NCBI RefSeq assembly: GCF_027214005.1
Contig: NZ_JAPWGY010000002.1
Span: 248,001-312,000, forward strand
DNA from: Kiloniella laminariae
GTDB taxonomy: Bacteria; Pseudomonadota; Alphaproteobacteria; Kiloniellales; Kiloniellaceae
Length of the DNA: 64,000 nucleotides
Direction of reading: 5' to 3'
Below are positions 17,566 to 27,678 of the stretch, one piece after another; within the stretch, counting starts at the first letter, position 1; each line of letters starts with the position of its first letter. The position numbers were made by a program, and so were the translations under genes. The notes below the pieces were generated by a model. The model ran no database searches. It was given only the letters and a program-made list of their open reading frames with translations, and was not told where the DNA came from.

Positions 17566-19164
17566 CTAGTGACTGGTACCGGCTGAATAGGTGATCTTGT
17601 TATAAACGTTGTATTTTCCAACCGGCTTGGACATGGGAAGACGTTTTATTTCCTCAAGGGTTTTTGCGTCATAGACAATGACCGCGCCCTCATCATCCCA
17701 AATGCTCAACAAGGCATATCGGCCAGAACGATCGAACTCGACATGGGCTGCAACCTTGCCCGGTTCCGGCTTTAACGTCTTGACGATTTCCAGCGTGGAT
17801 TTATCAATGATATGTACAACATCCCTGTTTGGACCAAAGAACACATCAGCCCAGGCATAGGGACTGTTTTCATGGCTGCGCATGAAAAATCCGGGCCCCA
17901 TGGTCTCCAGCACCTTGATGGTTGACCAGTCCTGCATGTCGATAACAGAAATTTTTCCTTCCATAAGATGAGGCGTCGCCAGGACAGATCGGTCCTGCCA
18001 GTCAAAGGTTATCCCTGATCCCAGATGCGGCATGCCATCCAGGGCAACATCGGCGATTTTGCGCCCGACATTGAGGTTCACCACCTGTCCACTTTGGCCG
18101 TCACGCGATGCGCCGATCAGATGGCGGTAATCCTGATCAAAGAAGAAATCATCAAGATGATCTTCAAGCCTGATCCGGCGCAAGGCAAAAGCCCGATCCT
18201 GGACGCCCAGCGCCTCAACCATCCCCGCTTCATAGTTGTGAACAAATCCGGGATAAATCGGCTTCTTAGGCTTGCTGTAGGGAATTTCCCAAACCTCGGG
18301 CATATCCTTGAGCGCGACAATGAAACTGCCGCGCGGGGGGGCAGTATAAACAGCGCTGACCCGGGAGCTTGCACCGTCATCTCCTGTCACGGGAATAATC
18401 CTGAGGGGCTTCAGGTCTTTCGCATCCATCACCACCAGACTATGCGGTAACATGTTACCGGCCATGACATACCGGCCATCATCAGAAACCGCCACATTGC
18501 GGGTGTTAAGCCCAACCCGAACTTCGGCCACTTTCTGTAGGCTGTAAAGATCATACAGGGTTACCCAGCCGTCACGGGAAGCCAGATACACAAACCGTCC
18601 GTCCGGGGAATACTTTGCCCCGCCATGCAAGGCAAAACGACTTTCAAACCGGGTCAGCGGCTCCATTTTGTCGCCATCAAGAATGGTAACGTGATGGTCA
18701 CCTGCTTCTACGACAGTAAAGAGATTGAGCGGATCTCCGGCAAACACAGGCTTGTTTGGCAAGCTCATCGGATCAACCAGCAGAGTATAGGTCGCCTTGA
18801 TTTCGTCCTCTCCCCAGACAGGCTGTACAGCCGGCTCCGACCTCAAATATGCGGACAGTTGCCCAATCTGCTCTTCATTTAATTCCCCGGCAAAGGCAGG
18901 CATCTGGCTGGCTGGACGCCCCTTGGCAATGACGGTTGTCAAGGCCTCACCCCGTAACTTGGCGATGGATTCCGGTAATAGCGCCGGGCCAATTCCGCCA
19001 AAACGATCTCCGTTATGGCAGGCAGCGCAATGTGTTGCATAAAGCGCGGCCCCTTCCTTCACCTCGCCTGCAGGAATAGGTTCCTGCGCCTGCACCATGT
19101 GCGAAGCAACCGCACCTGCAATCCCAACGGCTGTAAGCAATACAAATTTGGTCAGACTGTTCAT
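17566..19164 (-). CDS. nirN: NirN, dihydro-heme d1 dehydrogenase (cytochrome cd1-like)
   Basis: Periplasmic paralogue of NirS, 532 residues, that performs the last step of heme d1 formation (introduction of the acrylate double bond) and hands heme d1 to NirS. It has a signal peptide (1-26, ending VQAQ), a cytochrome c domain with CAACH (Cys46, Cys49, His50) and methionine ligand region SQMPAF, then an eight-bladed propeller (about 120-532). It overlaps nirJ by ATGA. It is shorter than NirS in the N-terminal region and lies at the far end of the operon, which separates it from NirS. Confidence 0.93.
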   Translation of the reverse strand: MNSLTKFVLLTAVGIAGAVASHMVQAQEPIPAGEVKEGAALYATHCAACHNGDRFGGIGPALLPESIAKLRGEALTTVIAKGRPASQMPAFAGELNEEQIGQLSAYLRSEPAVQPVWGEDEIKATYTLLVDPMSLPNKPVFAGDPLNLFTVVEAGDHHVTILDGDKMEPLTRFESRFALHGGAKYSPDGRFVYLASRDGWVTLYDLYSLQKVAEVRVGLNTRNVAVSDDGRYVMAGNMLPHSLVVMDAKDLKPLRIIPVTGDDGASSRVSAVYTAPPRGSFIVALKDMPEVWEIPYSKPKKPIYPGFVHNYEAGMVEALGVQDRAFALRRIRLEDHLDDFFFDQDYRHLIGASRDGQSGQVVNLNVGRKIADVALDGMPHLGSGITFDWQDRSVLATPHLMEGKISVIDMQDWSTIKVLETMGPGFFMRSHENSPYAWADVFFGPNRDVVHIIDKSTLEIVKTLKPEPGKVAAHVEFDRSGRYALLSIWDDEGAVIVYDAKTLEEIKRLPMSKPVGKYNVYNKITYSAGTSH

Positions 19165-20378
19165 TGTGCCGCCTCCACCTTTGCGTCAGAACTGTCGGGA
19201 GAATCTGATTTAAAAATACCTATTTCAGCGTCGCTCAGATAACAGCCGGGATCAGAAGCCCAGGGGTCATCACAGGCCTGAAGCGCACGGGTCCGCGTAT
19301 TGCCGCCACAGATCGCGATGAACTTGCATTCACCACAACGCCCCGTGACAGGCCGCGGTTTCTGCCGCAGGCCGTCCATAACAGGATCCTGCGGATCATT
19401 CCATATCTCTGAAAAAGGCCGTTTCTTTACTGACCCTATCGTGTGACCCCACCACATACTGTCCGGATGCACATCCCCCATATTGTCAATATTGGCCACC
19501 TTTACGCCGGTCGAGTTCCCTCCCCAGCGTTCCAGCATCGCGATGACCTTGTCCATCCGCTCTTGCCCGATATCCGCGAGATGATGTTTTTCCAGCCACA
19601 TCTTCAGAAACACACCATCGGCATCATTGTTACCAGAGACATAATCCCGCTTGATTCCGTTTCGAATATCTTCTGCACAGCTTTCAAACACCAGCTCAAC
19701 AGCCTTGCGGGTTGTCTCCAGCATGACGTCATCACGGCGGTTGCCAATTCCCCGTCCGGCATAGTTCAGGTGCGAAAGATAGAACTTGTCGATGTTCTCT
19801 TCCTTCACAAGATCCAGCAAACCGGGAAGATCTTCTGCATTATCCTTGGTCAGGGTAAAACGGGCGCCAACAGGCAGGCCAGCATCCCGACACAAACGGA
19901 TACCTCGCAGAGCCTTGTCAAAACTGCCCTCTTCACGGCGGACGTAATCATGACGCTCTTTCAGACCGTCGAGGCTGATCCCGATATAATCGACCTTTTG
20001 TTCGGCCAGAACCTCAACGTCTTCCGGCGTCAGGGTCGTGCCATTGGTCGAAAGCGTGACATAAAACCCCATGGACTTGGCGCGAGACAGGATTGGTAAA
20101 ATATCAGGATGCATCATGGGTTCACCACCAGACAGGATCAGAACCGGGACACCATAGCTTTTCAGGTCATCCATTACGTCCATGATTTCAGGGGTGGAAA
20201 GTTCTCCCGGAAAATCAAAATCAGCGGCGAAGGCATAACAGTGTCGACATTTCAGGTTACAGCGGCGCAGGAGATTCCAGATGACGACGGGACCGTCGGC
20301 TCTGGCCGCCGGACTGACTCTCTGGGGTTTTGTCTCAGGGGCAAAAGCTGCGCGCATATACTGGCTTATTCTAAGCAT
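19161..20378 (-). CDS. nirJ: NirJ, radical SAM enzyme of heme d1 synthesis
   Basis: Radical SAM protein of 405 residues that replaces the propionates of 12,18-didecarboxysiroheme by oxo groups. The iron-sulfur cluster motif is C-N-L-K-C-R-H-C (Cys40, Cys44, Cys47). The SAM-binding LSGGEPMMHP follows, and a C-terminal SPASM-like cysteine cluster contains CGECKFIAICGG and a later DPGCYL. It overlaps nirH by 8 bp and nirN by 4 bp, so translation is coupled. Length and gene order match NirJ of Pseudomonas and Paracoccus. Confidence 0.95.
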   Translation of the reverse strand: MLRISQYMRAAFAPETKPQRVSPAARADGPVVIWNLLRRCNLKCRHCYAFAADFDFPGELSTPEIMDVMDDLKSYGVPVLILSGGEPMMHPDILPILSRAKSMGFYVTLSTNGTTLTPEDVEVLAEQKVDYIGISLDGLKERHDYVRREEGSFDKALRGIRLCRDAGLPVGARFTLTKDNAEDLPGLLDLVKEENIDKFYLSHLNYAGRGIGNRRDDVMLETTRKAVELVFESCAEDIRNGIKRDYVSGNNDADGVFLKMWLEKHHLADIGQERMDKVIAMLERWGGNSTGVKVANIDNMGDVHPDSMWWGHTIGSVKKRPFSEIWNDPQDPVMDGLRQKPRPVTGRCGECKFIAICGGNTRTRALQACDDPWASDPGCYLSDAEIGIFKSDSPDSSDAKVEAAQ

Positions 20379-20916
20379 CCTTGTTCTCCCTTTTTCCCTC
20401 GTCTGGCTTGGACAAATCTCCTGCCAGCCTCAGACCGGTTTTTTTCAAAATCCGGGTGCTATAGAGAATTTTATGACCCCGGTTGTGCTCTCCCAGAATA
20501 TCGGAAATTTCCTGTGCCAGTTCTTCCACTTCGGCTCTGGATCGGGCATGGACCATGGCAAAGAGGTTATAAGGCCATTCCGGCAAGTATCGGGGCCGTC
20601 GGTAACAGTGGCTGACAAACGACAGCGCACCTATCCTAGGGCCAAGAAGGGATGTCTGCTCATCTGGAACATCCCAGACTGTCATGCCATTCGCGCAATA
20701 TCCCAGACGATAATGATTGGGTATCAAACCGATGCGCCGGATAACTCCTTTGCCCTGCAAGGCTTTGATCCTCAACATGACCTGCTCGCCTGAGAGCCCC
20801 AGTTTTTCAGCCAGATAATGGTAAGGACGCGACACCAGTGGCAATCCCTTCTGGGTCAGGGCAATCAGATCCCGGTCGAGATTATCAAGAAAAACAGCGG
20901 GAGGTTCCTGTTTCAT
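20371..20916 (-). CDS. nirH: NirH, siroheme decarboxylase subunit (Lrp/AsnC-like)
   Basis: Protein of 181 residues with an N-terminal winged helix of Lrp type and a C-terminal ferredoxin-like domain. It belongs to the NirL/NirH (AhbB-like) branch, recognised by CYRRPRYLPEWPYNLFAM. It acts with NirG and the NirDL pair to decarboxylate siroheme to 12,18-didecarboxysiroheme. The ATGA overlap with nirG supports a stoichiometric pair. Compared with NirL it has an extra charged tail of about 15 residues. Confidence 0.88.
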   Translation of the reverse strand: MKQEPPAVFLDNLDRDLIALTQKGLPLVSRPYHYLAEKLGLSGEQVMLRIKALQGKGVIRRIGLIPNHYRLGYCANGMTVWDVPDEQTSLLGPRIGALSFVSHCYRRPRYLPEWPYNLFAMVHARSRAEVEELAQEISDILGEHNRGHKILYSTRILKKTGLRLAGDLSKPDEGKRENKDA

Positions 20917-21401
20917 GTCACTTCCTCCGCCAGGGCCTCAAGTTTTAACTCAAGGAAGAACTCCTCTTCTTTGGGCATGTCATAGACTCTCAACCCCGTA
21001 TTCTTCTCGATCTCTTGCAGAACTTCTGCAACACGCCCCGGGTTCTCGGTCAGAACCACAAACCACATGTTGAGAACATGCGTGCGTTCGTAATTGTGGG
21101 CGACTTCCGGGTAGCTGTTAACCAGTCTGGCAACATCATCGAAATTATCTTCCGGCACCCACATCGCCGCGAGTGTCACCCCGCCCCCCATGGCCTCGGT
21201 GTTGTAAAGCGGGCCAAAACGGGAAGCTGTCCCGTCGTGACACAAACGGGATATGCGCGAGATTACTTCACACTCGGAAAGACCGAACCAGCCTCCGATT
21301 TCTGCAAAAGGCCGCTCACAAACAGGAAAACCGCCCTGTAACCCATTAATCAGGGCCCGATCTGTTGCATCCAGATCCGCGAAAACCAAATTGTCAGTCA
21401 T
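20913..21401 (-). CDS. nirG: NirG, siroheme decarboxylase subunit (Lrp/AsnC-like)
   Basis: Protein of 162 residues of the NirD/NirG (AhbA-like) branch, recognised by AHNYERTHVLNMWFV. It partners NirH. The start was set at the ATG at 21399-21401, which follows AGGAGG, rather than at longer in-frame candidates that would run into nirL. It overlaps nirL by 8 bp and nirH by 4 bp. Confidence 0.88.
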   Translation of the reverse strand: MTDNLVFADLDATDRALINGLQGGFPVCERPFAEIGGWFGLSECEVISRISRLCHDGTASRFGPLYNTEAMGGGVTLAAMWVPEDNFDDVARLVNSYPEVAHNYERTHVLNMWFVVLTENPGRVAEVLQEIEKNTGLRVYDMPKEEEFFLELKLEALAEEVT

Positions 21402-21891
21402 CGCTCCCTCCTGCTGTGCCATAGTTTCCTGCCGTCTGCTTGAACCGCCGGTCGCTAAACAGAATTTGTTTGGCGACCTCCTCAAGCGACAGGTCACTGA
21501 CCAGTTGAGTATACTGACGCAAGACAATATCCCGGTCCTTGCCGTGAATCATGCAATAGAGATTATAGGGCCAGCGGGGCAGCGCTCGTTTGCGTTGATA
21601 ACAGAGTGTCACAAAAGGATAGGCTGTAATCTGTCGCCCGAAATCACCAACATGGGCATCAGGGAGGTCAAACACACACATGGCATTGGCCTTATACCCC
21701 AGCTCGCGATGGTGCAGAATTGCCCCGAACCGCGAAATCACTCCCTCGTCCTTCAGCTTCTTGATTGTTGCCATGACCTTCTCTTCATCACAGCCAAGCC
21801 CGCCTGCCAGTTCGTGATAGGGACGAGCTGTATGAGCCAGTCCGGTTTTGAGGCGCGCGATCAGATTTTTTTCAAATTTGTCCAGCATCAT
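21394..21891 (-). CDS. nirL: NirL, siroheme decarboxylase subunit (Lrp/AsnC-like)
   Basis: Protein of 165 residues with the NirL/NirH-branch signature CYQRKRALPRWPYNLYCM and an N-terminal Lrp-like winged helix. It forms the decarboxylase with NirD. It begins with two consecutive ATGs (21891, 21888) inside the end of nirD. nirD and nirL are separate genes here; some denitrifiers have them fused as nirDL. Confidence 0.88.
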   Translation of the reverse strand: MMLDKFEKNLIARLKTGLAHTARPYHELAGGLGCDEEKVMATIKKLKDEGVISRFGAILHHRELGYKANAMCVFDLPDAHVGDFGRQITAYPFVTLCYQRKRALPRWPYNLYCMIHGKDRDIVLRQYTQLVSDLSLEEVAKQILFSDRRFKQTAGNYGTAGGSDD

Positions 21892-22343
21892 GTCACCCTG
21901 AACCCCAGATCAAGACGGTAAGCCTCAACCATTGGCATGATCAGAACCTCGTGTTCGATCTTTCTTTCGATCGCTTCAAGAGTTCTGTCGAGCGTTTCTG
22001 TATCTGCTGCAGTCGCCACAAACCAAAGGTTGAGCGCGTTACTGCGTTCGTAATTATGATTCACCCCGGCAAAGCTGTTAATCTGAACCGCTACCTTTTC
22101 CAGTTGTTCCGGCTCAACAGCGACCGCTGCAAGAACGGAAGCACCAGCCCGCCCGGTACAGTAAGTTGCTCCGATACGGGACAACACCCGGCGTTCGGCA
22201 AGACGGGCAAAGCCATTGATAACCTCTTCTTCACTTGCTCCTTCACGTGCAGCAATTTCAGCATAAGGTCGGGATGAAACCGGGAAGTTACGCTGCCAGT
22301 TGTTCAGCAGGCGAACCTCGAGATCATTTAATTGATCAATCAT
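21888..22343 (-). CDS. nirD: NirD, siroheme decarboxylase subunit (Lrp/AsnC-like)
   Basis: Protein of 151 residues of the NirD/NirG branch, with NHNYERSNALNLWFV. The ATG at 22341-22343 was chosen because GAGGAA stands eight bases before it; a longer in-frame start at 22382 would overlap nirF. It forms a pair with NirL and acts on siroheme in the cytoplasm. The alternation D-L-G-H places NirD-type and NirL-type proteins in two adjacent pairs. Confidence 0.88.
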   Translation of the reverse strand: MIDQLNDLEVRLLNNWQRNFPVSSRPYAEIAAREGASEEEVINGFARLAERRVLSRIGATYCTGRAGASVLAAVAVEPEQLEKVAVQINSFAGVNHNYERSNALNLWFVATAADTETLDRTLEAIERKIEHEVLIMPMVEAYRLDLGFRVT

Positions 22344-22353
22344 CGTACGTTCC

Positions 22354-23562
22354 TCACAGGCCGGGTTTGTGCGCACGGGCACTCAGGAAGATACCGCTGG
22401 GGCTCTCCAGAGCCAGCTCTTCAAGCTTGTCAAAAGTCTCTGTGTTATAGGCTATGATTTTGTTTTCATCCCGCACGGAAACCCAGACTATTTCCCCCCT
22501 TGGGTGGAATTCCATATGCAAAACGCCCTTGCCAGCAGGCAGTGTCTTTATGACTTCTCGGCTCTCGCTACTGATCACCTGCAGCTGGTGATAGTCGGGA
22601 AAAGCAAAGTTGACCCAGACCTGACGTCCGTCCGGACGGGCCATGACAAATACCGGTTGCCCGGCGACTGGAATACGCTGGATTTCTCTCCAACTTGTCA
22701 TATCGATGACCAGCACCTCGTGTCTGCCGACGGCTGGAACAAACGCAAGGTCGTCGGCAATAGCCCACCCTTCCAGATGGGGCATTTTATAGACCGGGCG
22801 CTTATCATCTTCACCCTTGCCATAGCTCCCGAGAATACGTTGCACTCCCTGCTCTGGATGCCACAGATCCAGCAGTGCCATCCCGTCTTCTCCAAACAGA
22901 CCTGCGATATAATACCGTCCATCCGGCGTTATCAGTGCATCGTAGGGATTGCGTCCAACATTTTGAAATTTCTGAATTTCCGGTTTCCGGGGATCCGCCA
23001 TATCGGCAACCCAGATTTCATCATGATCCCAAAGACTGAAGACAAACCTGTTACCAGGAGCATCAACCAGACCAATGACTTTCGAGCGTGCCCCCCCACC
23101 TTCAGGAACAGCTGGAATATCGACGATAAGCTCCAGTGTTCTGGCATCAAAAACTTTCACCCCGCCCGGTTCATAATTGGCAACCGCGACCAGAGTGCCA
23201 TCCTGCGAGATTGCCCCTCCGATAGAGTTCCCAGATTGGATGACCCGCTTCACTATTTTTGCAGCCAGGATATCAACCTTGGTCAACCCGCCATCTCTGC
23301 CAAAGACATAGGCATAACGTTCATCCCGACTATAAACCACAGAGGCGTGGCTAAGATCTCCCAGACCAGACACTTTGGAAAGAAACGCACGGTTGGTTGT
23401 GTCAATAACCGCAAGCTCACCAGTGGCACGCGCAATCACAACCCCAAGATCACCTGTCCCGCGCAGGCTCTGCCCAGCACCACTTGCACTACAGGCAGCA
23501 AGCCCCAGCGTCATTGAAAGAATGATCGCCTGCCGGACTTTATGTATAGTTCCGAATCTCAT
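22354..23562 (-). CDS. nirF: NirF, heme d1 biosynthesis lipoprotein (propeller)
   Basis: Protein of 402 residues with a lipoprotein signal (residues 1-24; lipobox LAAC, Cys24), then an eight-bladed propeller related to the d1 domains of NirS and NirN but without heme c. NirF is required for a late step of heme d1 synthesis and binds d1-type tetrapyrroles in the periplasm. The lipobox suggests inner-membrane tethering, as in Pseudomonas. It overlaps nirC by ATGA. Confidence 0.93.
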   Translation of the reverse strand: MRFGTIHKVRQAIILSMTLGLAACSASGAGQSLRGTGDLGVVIARATGELAVIDTTNRAFLSKVSGLGDLSHASVVYSRDERYAYVFGRDGGLTKVDILAAKIVKRVIQSGNSIGGAISQDGTLVAVANYEPGGVKVFDARTLELIVDIPAVPEGGGARSKVIGLVDAPGNRFVFSLWDHDEIWVADMADPRKPEIQKFQNVGRNPYDALITPDGRYYIAGLFGEDGMALLDLWHPEQGVQRILGSYGKGEDDKRPVYKMPHLEGWAIADDLAFVPAVGRHEVLVIDMTSWREIQRIPVAGQPVFVMARPDGRQVWVNFAFPDYHQLQVISSESREVIKTLPAGKGVLHMEFHPRGEIVWVSVRDENKIIAYNTETFDKLEELALESPSGIFLSARAHKPGL

Positions 23563-23912
23563 TTATTTTCTCCCGGATCTGCAGCGGCTGTTTTTCCGCG
23601 CAAAATCCCGATCAGTTCATTGATTTGATTATCAGAAAGGATGTCTCGCCAAGGGGGCATCGCCGTTTCTTCCCGCCCATCCCGGATGATACTGAAGAGA
23701 TCCTCATCCTCATAAGCAGCCAGACTGTCAGATAACAGGGCTGGCCCCAGCCCCCCTTTCAGGGTCATGCCATGGCAGGAGCCACAATCCTGATGCAACA
23801 GGCGCAGTAAATCGATCTCGACTGTTTCTTCCGCTTTATCCGCTGCATGTACAGGGAAAGCGGCTGCCCAGATCAGACCAACAGCAACAATTAGACGAAG
23901 AACTTCATGCAT
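23559..23912 (-). CDS. nirC: NirC-type periplasmic c-type cytochrome
   Basis: Monoheme cytochrome c of 117 residues with a signal peptide (1-24, ending VHAA), heme motif CGSCH (Cys43, Cys46, His47) and a likely methionine ligand in TAMPPW. In related clusters NirC donates electrons to NirS and supports heme d1 maturation. It overlaps nirE by 8 bp and nirF by 4 bp. The C-terminal tail is short and charged. Confidence 0.85.
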   Translation of the reverse strand: MHEVLRLIVAVGLIWAAAFPVHAADKAEETVEIDLLRLLHQDCGSCHGMTLKGGLGPALLSDSLAAYEDEDLFSIIRDGREETAMPPWRDILSDNQINELIGILRGKTAAADPGENK

Positions 23913-24693
23913 AACCTGCCCCCGCTGACGCCAAAAGCTCAGGCAGAAATCCTACCTTTTCCTTCTGGTCGGCCAGGGAGACCACTTTTCCGATAATAAT
24001 CAAAGTAGGAGGTTTAAACTTTTCATCGCGAACCGCCCGTGAGATCCGGTTTAGGGGCGCAATGATTTTTCGTTCATTCGGCGTGGTAGCCTTTTCAATC
24101 GCGAGAACAGGCGTATCGGCCGGCAAACCTGCAGCAATCAGGCGCCGCGCAATAACCGCAAGCGCGGATAGTCCCATATAGATAACGAGAGTCGTATCCT
24201 CGTTTGCAAGGCTGTCCCAGTCGAGGTCAAGTTTATGATCTTCCCGCAAATGCCCCGTTACAAAACGAACCCCTGTCGCCAACCCTCTGTGGGTCAAGGG
24301 AATACCCGTTGTGGCACTACTGGCTGCTGCGGAAGTAATTCCGGGGACAACCTCAACAGAGATACCATGCTCTTTGAGAAAGAGAGCCTCTTCACCACCG
24401 CGACCAAAAATATAGGGATCTCCTCCCTTAAGGCGCACAACCGAACGATAAAGTCCGGCGGCATTGAGCAGAACCTCATTAATACGGTCCTGGGTCAGAC
24501 TGTGATGCCCACTTTCCTTGCCAACATACAGTTTCCTGGTTTTGCTGGGAACCAGTCCGAGAATAGCGTCCGAGACAAGGCGGTCATAGACCACCACATC
24601 AGCTTCTTGAATAAGGCGTAAGGCCTTGACTGTCAGAAGTTCGGGGTCTCCCGGTCCCGCGCCAACCAGATATACAGGTCCGGCTGCTTCCAT
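23905..24693 (-). CDS. nirE: NirE, uroporphyrinogen-III C-methyltransferase
   Basis: SAM-dependent methyltransferase of 262 residues that converts uroporphyrinogen III to precorrin-2, the entry step to heme d1. It has the family motifs VYLVGAGPGDPELLT at the N-terminus, RLKGGDPYIFGRGGEE, VVPGITSAAA and IPLTHRG. The ATG at 24691-24693 has GGAGG nine bases upstream; earlier in-frame codons would extend it into the nirS trailer. It has no fused dehydrogenase/ferrochelatase domain, so those steps need other proteins. Confidence 0.93.
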   Translation of the reverse strand: MEAAGPVYLVGAGPGDPELLTVKALRLIQEADVVVYDRLVSDAILGLVPSKTRKLYVGKESGHHSLTQDRINEVLLNAAGLYRSVVRLKGGDPYIFGRGGEEALFLKEHGISVEVVPGITSAAASSATTGIPLTHRGLATGVRFVTGHLREDHKLDLDWDSLANEDTTLVIYMGLSALAVIARRLIAAGLPADTPVLAIEKATTPNERKIIAPLNRISRAVRDEKFKPPTLIIIGKVVSLADQKEKVGFLPELLASAGAGYA

Positions 24694-24832
24694 AATATCA
24701 ATCCTCCAATAGTCGGATAACCGCGACATAAGCCGCATGACGTCGGTTCGATACAGCGCTGGAAGGATTTGTTTCCCTGGCCACCCCACCAGCGCTGCTG
24801 TAATCGAACAGAAGGTTCTCTGAGGAGAGCCT

Positions 24833-26563
<1,731 letters not shown>

Positions 26564-26689
26564 TCACCCTCCAAAGCGGGTCGATTTTATCCAACACACC
26601 TCACTCCCCCGACCAGTCATTATCTTTGTCACTGCTGGGGACTCCTGACGTGTTGGAAGCAACATCACACGAGCCTGCCCCCCCCTGCT

Positions 26690-26703
26690 TTGACGATGGT
26701 CAA
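26690..26703. promoter_or_regulatory. NNR/DNR-type box between nirS and the chelatase gene
   Basis: TTGAC-GATG-GTCAA is a perfect inverted repeat. It lies about 130 bp from the nirS start and about 184 bp from the divergent CbiX-like start, so it could serve either or both. The half-sites are identical to those of the norC box. Confidence 0.8.
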
Positions 26704-26886
26704 TGAGAAAATTCCCCAACCTTTTCCATGAAAGCCCCCTCAGATAGTCACTTGACCAGCGTCATACCCTTCACCGAATGCCTTCTCTTAAAATCGTGTT
26801 GCAGCTCTCGCGCAGGACCTCAAAGAGGGTTGCAAGGTACAGACGGCAAACTGCAAACAGGCCGCATCAGTCAGGAAGAAACAGAA

Positions 26887-27678
26887 ATGTCACAAAGCAA
26901 AACCCTGTTACTTATTGCGCACGGCAATCGGCACATCAAAAGCGAGAATGAACCGACCTGTCGTTTAGCAGAAAAGCTGGCTGAACAGCTGCCAGACTGG
27001 ACTGTTGACTGTCGTTACCTTGTCCGATCCCCACGCTTGAGTGATGGGCCAGAAAAAATATTTGTTGGAGAGGTAACTGTTTTCCCGAACCTTTATGCAG
27101 ATGGAATATTTCTGCGAGAGCGCTTGCCCGGTTGTCTGAACGAATGGCAGAAAAACCATATAATAAAAAGGCTGCCACCAATCTTCGAACTTCCCGGATT
27201 GACAGAACTGATGCACAGAAAAATCTGGGAACAGCTGGAAGCCTGTCAGCTCGACGCCATTGATACAGCCGTTATTGTCATCGGGCATGGTGCCTTGCGT
27301 GCCCAGACCTTTTCAGAACCCGCTGATGCCATGGCCCAACAGCTTCAACGCTTAAATCCTGATCTAGAAGTTATCCCGGCCTTTATCGAGAACACACCCC
27401 GTCTTGCTGACTGGGCTAAACTGACAAAACGTAAAAATGTCATCGCCCTGCCTTTTCTGGCCGGCGGTGGAATTCACATGAAAGTCGATGTTCCTGATGC
27501 ACTCTACAAGACAGCTGCAGCAGATCAGCGATCCCTGCATCTGATGGAGGCAATAGGTGATATGCCAGAGCTCGTCCCCCTGATCACCGGACTTCTGAAC
27601 AAAAACTCTTCGCGCAGAATGCTCAGGAAACCCCTTTCTCAAGCGCCAGAACGATCTGTTCTTCCTCTTCAGATATAA
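26887..27678 (+). CDS. CbiX-type sirohydrochlorin chelatase-like protein, tandem domains
   Basis: Protein of 263 residues with two CbiX-like chelatase domains. Domain 1 (about 1-125) begins LLLIAHGNRH and has VFPNLYADGIF. Domain 2 (about 130-250) has VIGHGALRAQTFSEP and LAGGGIHMKVDVPD. Domain 2 keeps both metal-site histidines (HG and GIH). Domain 1 keeps only the first, as its second position reads GIF. The ATG was placed at 26887, because the upstream in-frame residues look non-coding and AGGAA precedes it. Divergent from nirS, it is a good candidate for the iron-inserting step from sirohydrochlorin to siroheme in heme d1 synthesis. The cobalt alternative cannot be excluded. Its 3' end overlaps the DUF2249-like gene by 56 bp. 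Confidence 0.82.
   Translation: MSQSKTLLLIAHGNRHIKSENEPTCRLAEKLAEQLPDWTVDCRYLVRSPRLSDGPEKIFVGEVTVFPNLYADGIFLRERLPGCLNEWQKNHIIKRLPPIFELPGLTELMHRKIWEQLEACQLDAIDTAVIVIGHGALRAQTFSEPADAMAQQLQRLNPDLEVIPAFIENTPRLADWAKLTKRKNVIALPFLAGGGIHMKVDVPDALYKTAAADQRSLHLMEAIGDMPELVPLITGLLNKNSSRRMLRKPLSQAPERSVLPLQI

Noticed and set aside
22369-23517. Long plus-strand open frame (382 codons) across nirF
   Set aside because: It is the antisense shadow of nirF, which has a lipobox, full length and operon overlaps. The plus frame has no recognisable domains.
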